A stretch of DNA of 64,000 bases from Gp1-AA145 sp963757135 (GCA_963757135.1 CAVWQE010000006.1:62001-126000), one strand, 5' to 3'. Numbered from the stretch's first letter, positions 1 through 8,618 are shown. The notes: a model not told the origin generated them from the sequence alone. Translations and numbers: made by a program.

Positions 1-45
1 AATTGAAATTTATCGCCAACCGTGCGGCGGACCTAGAATAGTCCA

Positions 46-471
46 ATGGTGACTGCGGGGCACATCGTGACGAAGGTCGTGCCGTGGATCACGGCGATCA
101 CCCTGACAGGGCTCGTGATCTATTGGATAAGCAGAATAATCAGATACTGGGGCAACGATTCGTGGACGCTCACGTCGGGCAGGGTCGAGAGATACGACAA
201 TCCAACGTATATGGGCGATACTCGCAAGGGCACGTGTTTTACTCAGGTGCGGTACAGCTATTCGGTTGATGACCGTGAATATTCAGGAGCCTGGCTTACA
301 CCGACATTGCGAAACTTAGAGGCGCTGAATGAGTGGTTGGAAAAAGAGCTGCCCGTGGGAAAACAAGTCAGCGTCCGCTACAAACCGGGAAAGCCCGGAC
401 GCAGTGTGATGGTGGACGGTCCTGAGCTCCAACCGGAACCCGTCGTGATGGAAACCGATTTCAATGTGTAG
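46..471 (+). CDS. DUF3592-like membrane-anchored protein
   Basis: A 141-residue protein with one N-terminal hydrophobic segment (about residues 10-32, containing WITAITLTGLVIYWI) followed by a soluble part. The pattern of a Tyr-rich strand 'CFTQVRYSYSVDDREYSG' and then 'GKQVSVRYKPGKPGRSVM' is typical of DUF3592, whose members are short membrane-anchored beta domains of unknown role. The ATG follows closely on a weak purine stretch, so the start is not firmly fixed. The gene stands alone and is followed by a DR1 repeat. Family assignment comes from motif memory, so confidence is moderate; no function can be given. Confidence 0.65.
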   Translation: MVTAGHIVTKVVPWITAITLTGLVIYWISRIIRYWGNDSWTLTSGRVERYDNPTYMGDTRKGTCFTQVRYSYSVDDREYSGAWLTPTLRNLEALNEWLEKELPVGKQVSVRYKPGKPGRSVMVDGPELQPEPVVMETDFNV

Positions 472-512
472 GGACTCTGATTGACGGAAACAGGCGTATT
501 CGTGAATCGACC

Positions 513-543
513 ATTTTGAGTGATATCGCGATGTTTCATCAAT
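513..543 (+). repeat. DR1 dispersed repeat, module B only
   Basis: A degenerate copy of the DR1 module B pattern (ATTTTGAGTGATATCGCGAT, then TTTCATC). It lies between the DUF3592 gene and the convergent gene at 565. Confidence 0.5.
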
Positions 544-564
544 TGACGCGAAATGGCAATTGAG

Positions 565-1080
565 TTAGTTCCCGGGCGGGTTACCAGACCCGTAGAACCG
601 ACTGCTACCTGGGTAGATACCGTAAATCAAAAGCTGCAGATGGTGCCCTTCTCTCGAATAGCTGAAGAATTCTGTTGCCTCGCCCTTCTCAAAGATTGAA
701 TAACAACCCGCACGGGTCTGAACCGGGGCACCCATGATCACATTGAGTTTGGAAGCCTTAACGGCTCTGAATTGGCCGTACTGTTCGCTAGTTTCCTGCA
801 TGTGCTTGAGAAAATCTTCCCGGCTCAGGGCCTTCTTAAAAGCAGGATCAAGTTCGTCATAAATGTCGTCGAAACGTCCCGCATTCATACGCTGATGGAA
901 CTGGCCGATCATTTCCACAGCCTCTCTCTTGTCCTCATCCACATAGCCAACGTGGAAGGTGAAGCGGGAAACGACAATAGCAGCCAAGATCAAGAGAACA
1001 CCCCATTTCCAGTTTCGTCGAAGCCAACCTTTTTGGGTCGTTTCAAGACTCTGGTTGTCCGAACTTGTGTCCTTCTGCAT
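565..1080 (-). CDS. Membrane-anchored DUF4019/DUF3887-like protein
   Basis: About 171 residues: a charged N-terminus, one membrane segment (WGVLLILAAIVVSRFTFHV) and an extracytoplasmic domain with 'FHQRMNAGRFDDIYDELDPAFKKALSREDFLKHM'. That stretch is the usual look of the SnoaL/DUF4019/DUF3887 cone fold found in small secreted proteins. The frame is open back to 1125, but that part lies inside a DR1 repeat (1116-1186), so I take the ATG at 1080 (alternative 1098). Function unknown. Confidence 0.6.
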   Translation of the reverse strand: MQKDTSSDNQSLETTQKGWLRRNWKWGVLLILAAIVVSRFTFHVGYVDEDKREAVEMIGQFHQRMNAGRFDDIYDELDPAFKKALSREDFLKHMQETSEQYGQFRAVKASKLNVIMGAPVQTRAGCYSIFEKGEATEFFSYSREGHHLQLLIYGIYPGSSRFYGSGNPPGN

Positions 1081-1115
1081 GGTTCCAGTGCGTTCCATGA
1101 TAACTGTTGAGAACA

Positions 1116-1186
1116 GCGTTATCACAAGCTTGTGCTTTTACTTCGCCTTTTTCGGTGTCAATGAGCGACATGGGGATTTATCGCCA
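1116..1186 (+). repeat. DR1 dispersed repeat, full length
   Basis: Contains both modules: module A (CACAAGCTTGTGCTTTTACT and TTCGCCTTTTTCGG) and module B (TGAGCGACATGGGGATTTAT, then CGCC). It sits directly upstream of the minus-strand gene starting at 1080. Confidence 0.75.
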
Positions 1187-1238
1187 GCCATTGCCGGATC
1201 GCGGCGGCAATTCTCGGCTCACCCTTTATGGGTCTCAG

Positions 1239-1706
1239 CTAGACGCGTTTTCCCCTGAGCCACGAATACCCGCCGCACCACGCGGCGCAATACACTGGTA
1301 GGAACGCAAACGACAGTTGAATGGTGCGTGTCGGCGTGCTGTGCCGAGACACCAGAGCAAAGAATACTGCTGTGAGCACTCCGAGTGCGGCCCCCAGCAG
1401 AATGCCCCTGATCACAGCTGTTTTGCGCGGCCATTGTGACAATTTCGGGTAAAAGTAGACTCCGAAGAAGGCACCGACGGGAACGATCCACCAGATAAGG
1501 ACCATGATTCCTGCCGCTGAATATAAAAAAAGATCAGAGATGCTCTGTCTCGTCCACACCATCTCCGGGCCTTGCGGGGAAACGAAACTGTCGCTTAGTC
1601 CAAGTGTGACGAAGAAAAGAACAGCTCCGACATATGCGCCCCCCAGGCCGCAAGCGATTCCATGTGTAGCACGCGCCGGAAATGTGTCCTTCATTTCGTA
1701 TTGCAT
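1239..1706 (-). CDS. Small integral membrane protein, unknown
   Basis: About 155 residues with four hydrophobic segments (GLGGAYVGAVLFFVTLGL, LFLYSAAGIMVLIWWIVPVG, VIRGILLGAALGVLTAVFFAL, LSFAFLPVYCAAWCGG), so a four-helix inner-membrane protein is likely. The frame is open to 1790, but the extra N-terminus derives from a short tandem duplication (1741-1771) with no ribosome-binding site. Met at 1706 or 1694 is more plausible. No family recognised. A DR1 repeat lies upstream. Confidence 0.55.
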   Translation of the reverse strand: MQYEMKDTFPARATHGIACGLGGAYVGAVLFFVTLGLSDSFVSPQGPEMVWTRQSISDLFLYSAAGIMVLIWWIVPVGAFFGVYFYPKLSQWPRKTAVIRGILLGAALGVLTAVFFALVSRHSTPTRTIQLSFAFLPVYCAAWCGGYSWLRGKRV

Positions 1707-1805
1707 CACCAACATTATCGACTGGGAAATGGCAAAGTGGTGTCGTGACTGACGTAATCGTGACTGACGTAACCAGGTGTTATCACTCAAAACCGGGCCA
1801 GCAGT

Positions 1806-1834
1806 GAATGAGTGATATCGGGATTTTTCGCCAA
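1806..1834 (+). repeat. DR1 dispersed repeat, module B
   Basis: GAATGAGTGATATCGGGATT followed by TTTCGCCAA matches module B. It lies between two convergent or tandem small membrane-protein genes. Confidence 0.6.
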
Positions 1835-1848
1835 CTGGCTATGGCGAC

Positions 1849-2262
1849 TCACTCCCGGTGACTGTCTGATGGCTCAGCGCGTTGGAAGGGCCACCGCCGC
1901 CGCGAAGGCGGAGGAACGTCGAAGAGCCAGTATGCTGTCATGTAGAAAAGAGCCTGTTCCACAATCAGAGCTGGCATCAGCCAGAGCCAGCCAAAGCGAC
2001 TTACGATGACGATGATGACTATGACATTGATGACTATCCACCCGACAACGAATGCCACGAATCGCGGTGATCGAAATTCCTTTCGATAATCCTCTCTGGC
2101 CATTGCAACGAACCCGACAGAGATCAGGCCAAAAAAAAGCCACAGAGGGCTGATGTGATAAATGTCAGCCAGCGCGAACGCCCCTACCCCAAGGACGCAG
2201 ACGAGAATTGCCGCACAGATCAGGTAGGACGTGTCGAGTATTCGACTTCGTTGGCGCTGCAT
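1849..2262 (-). CDS. Small integral membrane protein, unknown
   Basis: 137 residues with four predicted membrane helices (LICAAILVCVLGVGAFALAD, PLWLFFGLISVGFVAMA, FVAFVVGWIVINVIVIIVIV, WLWLMPALIVEQALFYMTAY) and a basic, Pro/Arg-rich C-terminal tail. No family recognised. It is flanked by DR1 copies on both sides (1806-1834 and 2315-2388), like several other small membrane-protein genes here. Confidence 0.6.
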   Translation of the reverse strand: MQRQRSRILDTSYLICAAILVCVLGVGAFALADIYHISPLWLFFGLISVGFVAMAREDYRKEFRSPRFVAFVVGWIVINVIVIIVIVSRFGWLWLMPALIVEQALFYMTAYWLFDVPPPSRRRWPFQRAEPSDSHRE

Positions 2263-2314
2263 GTGTCGCTCATTATATCGTTGGGTTCGACATTGATTGG
2301 ATCAACTGTCGTTG

Positions 2315-2388
2315 TCAGGCGATTTCACAAGTTTGCGCCTTTTGTTCGCCAGAACAGTGCATTTTGAGTGCTATGGAGATTTAACGCC
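2315..2388 (+). repeat. DR1 dispersed repeat, full length
   Basis: TCAGGCGATTTCACAAGTTT, GCGCCTTTTGTTCGCC and GAGTGCTATGGAGATTTAAC, then GCCA. It faces the inverted copy at 2541-2603. The stop codon of the small minus-strand ORF 2381-2536 lies inside it. Confidence 0.8.
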
Positions 2389-2536
2389 ATCTGGCGATGC
2401 CGATGAGCAAGGCGAATACTAGGAAGAAACAACCTATGAGCCGCGGAACCCACCAGAGTGGAAGAGTCGTAGGTACTTGGTCGATTCTGTACCCTCGTAG
2501 TACGATTAAGTCTGCCAGCCAGCGTCTCTGATCCAC
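2381..2536 (-). CDS. 51-residue single-pass membrane protein between two DR1 repeats
   Basis: A short frame starting with GTG at 2536 encodes about 51 residues ending in a strong membrane helix (LWWVPRLIGCFFLVFALLIG) and 'IARWR'. It fills the space between two inverted DR1 copies, and its TAA stop is part of one repeat. No ribosome-binding site is obvious and no family is recognised. It may be the tail of a longer lost gene. The clean hydrophobic profile and the neighbours (several similar mini-membrane genes by DR1) make coding plausible, not certain. Confidence 0.35.
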   Translation of the reverse strand: MDQRRWLADLIVLRGYRIDQVPTTLPLWWVPRLIGCFFLVFALLIGIARWR

Positions 2537-2540
2537 TAAT

Positions 2541-2603
2541 TGGCGTTAAATCCCTATAGCGCTCAAAATGCCTCCGCATAGGGTTTTGAGTCAAATCGCC
2601 TGA
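2541..2603 (-). repeat. DR1 dispersed repeat, subtype b
   Basis: On the minus strand this reads AGGCGATTTGACTCAAAACC, then ...GGCATTTTGAGCGCTATAGG, then GATTTAACGCCA. CTCAAAA/TTTTGAG form an internal 7-bp inverted repeat. It is nearly identical to 5791-5857. Confidence 0.8.
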
Positions 2604-2646
2604 TTACTTCACTCATCCCAAGAGTGGTCCTGCTAAAATCCGGCTC

Positions 2647-3222
2647 ATGTTGCTGAGGACCCCGATTGCGGTGGCAAGTTGTCCCGTCCTCCAGCGCGCT
2701 ACTGTGTGCCTTCTTGCATGGTTTACTCTGTGCGGATTCGCGTCTGCACAAACCGCCAAGCAGGCATCCTGCGTCGTCGAGGGCATTGATATGCCTACCA
2801 TGCCCCCCTGTGTTGTCCAAGCCCGAAATGGCACTCTGTTTATCCCGAAAAAATACTGGACGCATCCTGAATTCAACCGCTATGGGCTTTCCACCCTTAC
2901 CATCGAATCCTTTGGCCGCGTCTACATCAACCGCTCTGGGCGCATCGTCATCCGCAATGTCGCGTTAATGGACAACGCTCCTGACGAATTCCACCACGGG
3001 CTTGTCCGCGTCAACCGCGAAGCTATGTGGGGCTATGCAGACCCTTCTGGTCGAATCGTTGTACCCGTCAAGTACTCCTGCGCAATAAATTTTGAGGACA
3101 TCGGTCCCCTCATCTGCATTGGGTGTCGCATGGAGCAAATGGACGATCACCGAGCCTGTCACGGCGGTAACTGGTTCCAGACTGATGCCAGCGGTCACCT
3201 TACTCCGTCACATGCCCCTTAG
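2647..3222 (+). CDS. Secreted WG-repeat protein
   Basis: 191 residues. A signal peptide is visible (ATVCLLAWFTLCGFASAQ, cleavage after about residue 35). The mature part has 'GRVYINRSGRIVIRN' and then 'GLVRVNREAMWGYADPSGRI', the Trp-Gly beta-repeat pattern of the KWG/WG family in which short repeats carry 'WGYID..G'. WG-repeat proteins are usually surface or periplasmic and of unknown function. Only about two repeats are present, so it is short for the family. It is followed by a DR1 module. Confidence 0.65.
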   Translation: MLLRTPIAVASCPVLQRATVCLLAWFTLCGFASAQTAKQASCVVEGIDMPTMPPCVVQARNGTLFIPKKYWTHPEFNRYGLSTLTIESFGRVYINRSGRIVIRNVALMDNAPDEFHHGLVRVNREAMWGYADPSGRIVVPVKYSCAINFEDIGPLICIGCRMEQMDDHRACHGGNWFQTDASGHLTPSHAP

Positions 3223-3224
3223 CG

Positions 3225-3252
3225 GGCGAAAAATCTCCATCTCGCTCATTGA
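3225..3252 (-). repeat. DR1 module B fragment
   Basis: GGCGAAAAATCTCCATCTCG followed by CTCATTGA is the reverse complement of module B. It sits 3 bp after the WG-repeat gene. Confidence 0.6.
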
Positions 3253-3378
3253 GGGGTGTTTCCGGGTAGACATCGTTACCCTAGCGACGAACCTCTTCAT
3301 GCTTGGCTCGAGGAATTCACGTGTACCACGGACAATCCCGAGTCATCGTAGATTTGTCTAACACCGATTACAGTTATA

Positions 3379-3535
3379 GCGCGTGGCTGTTGAAAAACTC
3401 ACCTTTTCGCCTCAAACGGGCAAAATTTAGGGGATACAAAATGTCTTGCGATTCGAGAAGATCGCTTATATCGCATCGTGACGCAATTTCATTTTTGCGA
3501 ATTAAGCGAGAAAGAGTTTTTCAACAGCCACGCGC
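3379..3535. mobile_element. MITE copy 1, inserted in a DR1 module B
   Basis: A 149-bp element (3383-3531) has 18-bp perfect terminal inverted repeats (GTGGCTGTTGAAAAACTC), no ORF, and a 4-bp direct repeat GCGC on both sides (3379-3382, 3532-3535). Removing the element and one GCGC restores TATAGCGCTTTATC, a DR1 module B core. A second copy at 37862-38009, in the opposite orientation, differs at only about three positions, so movement was recent. The ends resemble those of IS1182/IS5-like elements, from memory. No matching transposase lies in the window. Confidence 0.85.
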
Positions 3536-3536
3536 T

Positions 3537-5717
3537 TTATCTCCACCAGTTCACTCGAAGGTGATTCCATCGAGAGTATATCGTCCGCCAGGCGAAGTAC
3601 TCGTTTGTGGGTCTATCGTCGTCGAGAGCTGGGGCGTCGGGCGCGTCAGCGATCATCTGCTTCAGAGAAAGTTCATTATTGAGCAGAGTCTCAAATTGTT
3701 CGGCTGCTGTCGGTGCTGGTCCCCACTCGACGAAGTCACGTGCGGCAGACGCTGGCAACCTCGCTGCAAGCTCCTGGCTGTCTCTATTGGGGAACGGCGC
3801 GTCGCTGGCGAGAAGATGGTATCCGATGCCGTTTACGGAACGAAATACACGAACATAAGCAAACGATTCCTCAACTGCCTTGCCCACAGAGGAACGCACA
3901 ACCGCATCGCCCCGTGGCAACCATTGCTGCAGAATCCCGCCTTGCCGTAAGTGCCTCCTAGCCTCGGCGTAAAACTGTTTGGAATAAAGCAAGCTGGAGC
4001 CGGCAGCCTCCACCGGAGGGGGCGGGTCGATTGTTATCAGATCGTATTGCTCGGATGTCCGTTCGAGGAACCGGCGTCCGTCGTCAATCACCACGTGGGA
4101 GAAGGGTGAGCGTAGGAGCTCAGGCGCGTCTGCATGGTAATACCAAAATAGCTTTGGGACACTGGGCACCAAGTCAACCGCGGTGGATGATATGTTCCAG
4201 GAGAGCAGAGAACGATACGTCGTGCCCATCCCGAAGCAAATGACCAGCGCCTTTTGCGGCGGCTGCTGCAGAAAGGCAAGTGGTAGGTGAGCCATGACTT
4301 TGGTGATGGGAGTTAGCTTGGCCAACCCTATCCCATTCACCAGTAGCTGCTTTCCCATCCCATCTCCGATCGCAAGAACGCTAGCTGTGTTGTCCCGCAG
4401 AACCTGACGTTTGTGGAAAGTACTCTCGAAACTCCTGCACGACAAGAAAAGCACCACCGTCAATATGGTGAACACGAGTGAGGCGCGATTCCCGCGCGTG
4501 CTCGCAGTCTCTTTTTTCAGTACTCCGGACAATGGGACAGCCACCCAGGACAGTGAAAACAAAAGCAACGTCCAGGCTTCACTCAGCCTGGGTAGCAACA
4601 CAAATCCTGAGAGCAGAGGCCCCAAAATGCAGCCCAGCACGTTCACGGCATAGGCGTGGGCGGCACGGCCCGGATCTCCGGCGGACCACTTGTCGATCAG
4701 CCTGGGCGTCAAATAACCCACAAGTCCTGAAAAGGGCGCGATTCCCACCAGCGCCCGAAACACACCAGCCACCCGAATGTCTGGATCACAGAGCAACACC
4801 GGCAAGATGCTAAGGAACATGAGAGATGCCCATACTCCGGCGCGTTCTGGTCCGCTGTTGCGGGGGGAGTTCTGGTAAATGCGTGATCCAACGAAAGTCG
4901 CAACCAAGTAAACCACCAGAATCGTCGCGAAGGAGTACACCATTACGTTAATGAATGGCGTAAGCATACGGATCCAAACAACCTCCATACCCATACTTGC
5001 AAGGCCGGTCAAGAAAAGCAGAAGAAGGATGGGTTTATGGGGATTTGGCGGGCGCATACCTCGGGTCGTGACGGGCAAGTACAGCGATGGACTCGCCTGA
5101 AAAAATGTCAGTAAAAAAGCGGATATTGCGACCGCACAATTCAACAACCCACCCAGGTGCAGGGTTGAACGGAAGCCACGCAATTCAATTGACAGCAAGG
5201 GAAGTACGCCGCCGACGGCAGCGCCCAGCACGTTAGAAACATAGAGAAAACTGAAAGATCGTCGTGTTTGGAGCCGAGGATCGCGCTGGATTGCGAACAT
5301 ACCCAGTGGAATGGTAGCCCCCATGCAAGCACACCAAGGGACGAGAACCAGTGCGATCCATGTCCCCGAAAGGATGTAATACTCGGCTGACGAAAATGTT
5401 GTTGTTCCCACCTTCTGGGCTAGTAGGTAATGTCCGGCGGCAAGCTCTGCAGGAACCGTGAGCGCGGAACACGCGATCAGAAACTCTGTGACCGCATAGA
5501 GCCGCAGTGGAGGAAAGTTGATTCTCTCCTCGAATCGGCGGATCAACCAGCCCGCACCCAGCGAGCCCACTCCCAGGCCGGCCATGAATGTGGACAGAAC
5601 AATCGAGACCAAGGCTGTATTGACGCCAAACTCTGCCATCGTAAGCCGCAGCCAGATCAGCTCATAGAGGATTCCGCAGAATCCGGAGATCAAAAACAAT
5701 ATGAAGTAGCTGAACAT
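3537..5717 (-). CDS. Membrane-fused spermidine/spermine synthase-like protein
   Basis: 726 residues. About the first 400 form roughly twelve membrane helices (starting FSYFILFLISGFCGILYELIW). The rest is a Rossmann methyltransferase-type aminopropyltransferase fold with 'ALVICFGMGTTYRSLL' (cofactor-binding loop), 'VIDDGRRFL' and 'YDLITIDPPPP' (catalytic-site strand). Such fused membrane polyamine-synthase-like proteins are common in Acidobacteria and their real substrate is unknown. The stop codon (3537-3539) lies 2 bp outside the MITE copy 1 target duplication, within DR1-like sequence, so the repeat supplies the gene end. It appears to be a single gene, with another DR1 74 bp upstream of the start. 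Confidence 0.8.
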   Translation of the reverse strand: MFSYFILFLISGFCGILYELIWLRLTMAEFGVNTALVSIVLSTFMAGLGVGSLGAGWLIRRFEERINFPPLRLYAVTEFLIACSALTVPAELAAGHYLLAQKVGTTTFSSAEYYILSGTWIALVLVPWCACMGATIPLGMFAIQRDPRLQTRRSFSFLYVSNVLGAAVGGVLPLLSIELRGFRSTLHLGGLLNCAVAISAFLLTFFQASPSLYLPVTTRGMRPPNPHKPILLLLFLTGLASMGMEVVWIRMLTPFINVMVYSFATILVVYLVATFVGSRIYQNSPRNSGPERAGVWASLMFLSILPVLLCDPDIRVAGVFRALVGIAPFSGLVGYLTPRLIDKWSAGDPGRAAHAYAVNVLGCILGPLLSGFVLLPRLSEAWTLLLFSLSWVAVPLSGVLKKETASTRGNRASLVFTILTVVLFLSCRSFESTFHKRQVLRDNTASVLAIGDGMGKQLLVNGIGLAKLTPITKVMAHLPLAFLQQPPQKALVICFGMGTTYRSLLSWNISSTAVDLVPSVPKLFWYYHADAPELLRSPFSHVVIDDGRRFLERTSEQYDLITIDPPPPVEAAGSSLLYSKQFYAEARRHLRQGGILQQWLPRGDAVVRSSVGKAVEESFAYVRVFRSVNGIGYHLLASDAPFPNRDSQELAARLPASAARDFVEWGPAPTAAEQFETLLNNELSLKQMIADAPDAPALDDDRPTNEYFAWRTIYSRWNHLRVNWWR

Positions 5718-5790
5718 CGCGTCTCCACTTTTGCGAACACTGCGACTCAGTTGTTTGCAGCCAAGTTCTCAAGGACGCGATCGTACCATT

Positions 5791-5857
5791 TGCCGACAAA
5801 TCTCTATAGCGCTCAAAATGCCTCGACATGGGGTTTTGAGTCAAATCGCCTGATAAC
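5791..5857 (-). repeat. DR1 dispersed repeat, subtype b
   Basis: The minus strand reads TTATCAGGCGATTTGACTCA, then GGCATTTTGAGCGCTATAGA, then GATTTGTCGGCA. It is nearly identical to 2541-2603 and lies upstream of the spermidine-synthase-like gene. Confidence 0.8.
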
Positions 5858-5940
5858 AGGAGTCGTAACGGCAAACCAGCCTCACCGACTAGCACTTCTC
5901 ACAGGTTTTGCCGCGCTGGCCGCTGTGTCTAATTGAGTGG

Positions 5941-6171
5941 ATGTCACCGCAGATCCACACGAGAAATGCACACCTGAAGGCGGTCTGCTCCGAATGCCAA
6001 CAGCTTCAGGATCAGTTAAACGATTGTTCAGATTTAATTGCGGAGATACTGAACAGGAAATTTGCAGACCCGAAAGAGACATTGCACAAGTTAAGTACAG
6101 CGCAAGATGAACGCAATCAGGTCATTCGGATGTTTGTCGAACACTTGAAAATGCACAAATCTGCCGCATAG
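5941..6171 (+). CDS. Small coiled-coil protein, unknown
   Basis: About 76 residues, from the ATG at 5941 (the frame is open back to 5908). The sequence is charged, Gln-rich and helical (CSECQQLQDQLNDCSDLIAE, ILNRKFADPKETLHKL), suggesting a short two-helix coiled coil with a CxxC pair near the start. No membrane segment or signal peptide. No family recognised. The amino-acid composition looks like a real protein, but no ribosome-binding site is obvious. Confidence 0.45.
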   Translation: MSPQIHTRNAHLKAVCSECQQLQDQLNDCSDLIAEILNRKFADPKETLHKLSTAQDERNQVIRMFVEHLKMHKSAA

Positions 6172-6210
6172 TTTGCGGTGGGATAACACGCCGCTGCAAA
6201 GGTTCTTTCT

Positions 6211-6240
6211 GATTCGTGATACATCTCCATTACACTCATT
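6211..6240 (-). repeat. DR1 module B fragment
   Basis: GATTCGTGATACATCTCCAT followed by TACACTCATT matches the reverse complement of module B with several changes. Confidence 0.4.
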
Positions 6241-6268
6241 AATCAATTCTCGACCGTCATCTGTGGGC

Positions 6269-6610
6269 TCATTCAGCTTGGCCCACCACGACGAACTGCC
6301 TCTTTTTGTTATCAGGAAACAAGAACTCATAAACGCGCCATGAATCGTAGGGCCCTGCCCAATGCTGGTCCTTCACCAGCCTTGCTTTGTAGTCGCCCAG
6401 CATCAGTAGCGCGTTCGGGTAACCGAGCGAATCCAATTCGTATTTCTTGCCGTCAATAGTGACCGTCAACCTTTCGCGCCCCGCAGAATGCTCCTGAAGC
6501 ACCATTCGCGTCGCACTAACATGGACATTGATGTTGTAATCGCTCGGTGCAGCCGCTGCCCAGCAGAGTGCGGAGCACAGCAGGAAGAAAACGAAGGTGA
6601 AATGCTTCAC
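6269..6610 (-). CDS. Small secreted protein, unknown
   Basis: 113 residues with a clear Sec signal peptide (MKHFTFVFFLLCSALCWAAA). The mature part has alternating beta-type segments, including 'GRERLTVTIDGKKYELDSLG' and 'YKARLVKDQHWAGPYDSW'. An upstream GAGGAG motif supports the start. This pattern (a short 'DGKKYEL' domain after a signal peptide) recurs in Acidobacteria, but I know no function. It lies in the same direction as the HAF-repeat gene, with about 60 bp between them. Confidence 0.6.
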   Translation of the reverse strand: MKHFTFVFFLLCSALCWAAAAPSDYNINVHVSATRMVLQEHSAGRERLTVTIDGKKYELDSLGYPNALLMLGDYKARLVKDQHWAGPYDSWRVYEFLFPDNKKRQFVVVGQAE

Positions 6611-6669
6611 GGCTCCTCCTATCAGGTGTTTACCAGAAGCGTAGCAGGAGTTGGCGAGGGAACTTCATC

Positions 6670-7578
6670 CTACTTGCAAGTCGCTGTGAACCCATAGAGG
6701 TCGTTTGGATTGGCACTGAACCCCCAACTGCGCCCGGTGATCAGGCCAGCGGGAGACATGGTGTAAAACTCCGTCCAGGTTGAATTCGGGACATTAGGGA
6801 GCAGCTTAAAAGTGCCGTTCGCGTAGATGAAATTTGACCCGAGGACAACACCTGCATTGCTGATACCCGTAAGGTTGGCTGAAGGGGACAAACTGTAATC
6901 TAGTGCGGCCCATTTGCCGTTGAAATAAAGAAAGCCGTGCAGTGCTCCACTTGTTGTGGTGTAGGTGCCAACCACCGCACCGCTGTCATTGATAGCGTGA
7001 GGATTTGTTGCCTGCGCTCCGGGATAATTGAGTCCAACGAAGCCGCCGTTGCTGTACCGCTTGTAGCCGCGCGAATTCCCGGTTAGCGGATCCAGGTAGC
7101 TCCCCACGATAGTGTTGTATTTATTAATTCCCCAAGCCTGCGTGCTGTGTGGTGTACTTCTGGGATCGTCGATCAGGGTGACGTTCGAGCCCTGCAACAT
7201 GAAAGCTTGACCACGGCCCAAAGTGTCGAAAGATCCCCCTACCGTCACCCCATTGTTATTGCGCGCATTGAAAAAGGTTAAAGGGGCTCCCGAAAGCGTG
7301 TAGTAGCTGACTGCCCCACCTGAATAACGAATAAACCCCTGGGTGTCGATGGGACCTTGAACCAGCTTCACCGCCTGACCGACCGTGGTGCCCCAGTCAT
7401 TCGCTCCGATGCCCCAACCGATGGAGGGATCCATTGGATTGGAAGGATCCAGTAGGAAGAGGTGGAACTTGCAGGAAGCGTACTGAACTTGGCCCTCGGC
7501 AATCGGAACAGCCGAAAGCCCAATTCCGACGATAGCACTCAGGCACGCATGAAAGAGAGAGGAGAAAAAGTGAGACAT
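6670..7578 (-). CDS. Secreted HAF-repeat protein
   Basis: About 302 residues from Met at 7578, which begins a Sec signal peptide (MSHFFSSLFHACLSAIVGIG) and has GGAGCTGG-like purines upstream. The frame is open to 7632. The mature protein is built from repeats of the type 'G.N..G.VVG.Y......GF.Y..G....L..P', for example 'NDSGAVVGTYTTTSGALHGF' and 'INKYNTIVGSYLDPLTGNSR'. These are the hallmark of the HAF extracellular repeat family, thought to form beta-propeller-like surface proteins. Function unknown. Confidence 0.7.
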   Translation of the reverse strand: MSHFFSSLFHACLSAIVGIGLSAVPIAEGQVQYASCKFHLFLLDPSNPMDPSIGWGIGANDWGTTVGQAVKLVQGPIDTQGFIRYSGGAVSYYTLSGAPLTFFNARNNNGVTVGGSFDTLGRGQAFMLQGSNVTLIDDPRSTPHSTQAWGINKYNTIVGSYLDPLTGNSRGYKRYSNGGFVGLNYPGAQATNPHAINDSGAVVGTYTTTSGALHGFLYFNGKWAALDYSLSPSANLTGISNAGVVLGSNFIYANGTFKLLPNVPNSTWTEFYTMSPAGLITGRSWGFSANPNDLYGFTATCK

Positions 7579-7866
7579 GGAAAGCCAGCTCCTAAAATGA
7601 CAGCACGAGCGCTCGCTGAGATGTTGTTGCAATAGAGCGGGGTTGCTGAAGCTAATGGCGAAGGTACAGTATGCAACGTAATCGCGAGTTGGCCTACTTG
7701 GGTGTTGCCCGCGCGGTGGGCATTCCCGCCGATGTTTCCCAAGTGACTCGAATCGCGCGCGTCGGGCGGCTCAGATTGGCGAACAAAAAGCGCATACTTG
7801 CGCTATCGCCTGTAACCAATACCTATCTAGAAATTCGACTTGTCGAGGTGTAAATTCCTATCGCAG

Positions 7867-8262
7867 ATGAAAGCAGTCATAGATCGACAGACCACGCTCC
7901 ACATCTGGGTTCTGGGCACGATTGCCGTGCTGCTCTCGGTTGCATCTGCGTTTAGCTACTTCCTTCGCATTGGACAGGGAATCGTCGTCGGTGACTTGCT
8001 TGGATTGCCGGGGCGTGAAGCCGATGTGGCTCTTGCCCGGCATCGAGCCACCTACTGGCTAATGGCCAGCCTAATTTGTTTGACAGGCTCGATAGTAACG
8101 ACGACCCTTGCGCTTCCGTATTACGCGGATGCTTCACGTCTGGCGCGGTTCATCGCACGTTTTATTCTCGCCTCGATCTTCTCACTAGCGTTGACAGTCC
8201 TGATCGGGGTGGTGTCATTAACAATCATCACGGCACTACATCATTCGGTAGTAGTTCGCTGA
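7867..8262 (+). CDS. Small membrane protein, unknown
   Basis: 131 residues from the ATG at 7867, with three membrane helices (WVLGTIAVLLSVASAFSYFL, ATYWLMASLICLTGSIVTTT, FILASIFSLALTVLIGVVSL). It has no charged motif that would suggest an enzyme or transporter, and no family is recognised. The frame is open nine codons upstream (7840), but that start has no support. A DR1 module follows 10 bp after the stop. Confidence 0.55.
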   Translation: MKAVIDRQTTLHIWVLGTIAVLLSVASAFSYFLRIGQGIVVGDLLGLPGREADVALARHRATYWLMASLICLTGSIVTTTLALPYYADASRLARFIARFILASIFSLALTVLIGVVSLTIITALHHSVVVR

Positions 8263-8271
8263 CGGGGACAG

Positions 8272-8302
8272 TTGTCGAAAAATCTCGATTACGCTCATTG
8301 AC
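8272..8302 (-). repeat. DR1 module B fragment
   Basis: TTGTCGAAAAATCTCGATTA followed by CGCTCATTGAC is the reverse complement of module B. It lies just after the gene ending at 8262. Confidence 0.6.
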
Positions 8303-8518
8303 TCCAGCTCCGAAAGCATAGTTGTTCCGTTTTCGTAACAGGATTCCGATTATTGTTTTTTCTCCGGTGTGAGCCGCTAACGTGCTGCTACGGGCGTCTG
8401 TACTCCTTGAAGGGGAGACGTTGTGTCAAGGGCGACAAGGGTCGATGGCCAAGCCCCTCTTGCCGTTTGGCTCAGTCGAAGACGCCCGCTTTAGTAACGT
8501 CCCGTCTGAAATGGATGC

Positions 8519-8588
8519 TGGCGATAGATCCCCATTGCACTCAAAATGTCTCGGACAGGCGAAGAAAGGGCGCAAACTTGTGCCTGAC
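8519..8588 (-). repeat. DR1 dispersed repeat, full length
   Basis: The minus strand reads GTCAGGCACAAGTTTGCGCC, CTTTCTTCGCCTGTCCGAGA, CATTTTGAGTGCAATGGGGA, TCTATCGCCA. This is a complete copy with both modules. Confidence 0.8.
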
Positions 8589-8618
8589 CCAGATGACCGT
8601 CAGGGATATAGTTTCAAA

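Noticed and set aside
1741..1771. Short tandem repeat TCGTGACTGACGTAA
   Set aside because: Only two units, with no associated feature beyond a probable false N-terminus for the 1239-1706 gene.
7671..7853. A 60-residue frame upstream of the 7867 membrane protein
   Set aside because: No start signal or family; it is rich in Arg/Val/Leu in a way typical of chance frames in this base composition.
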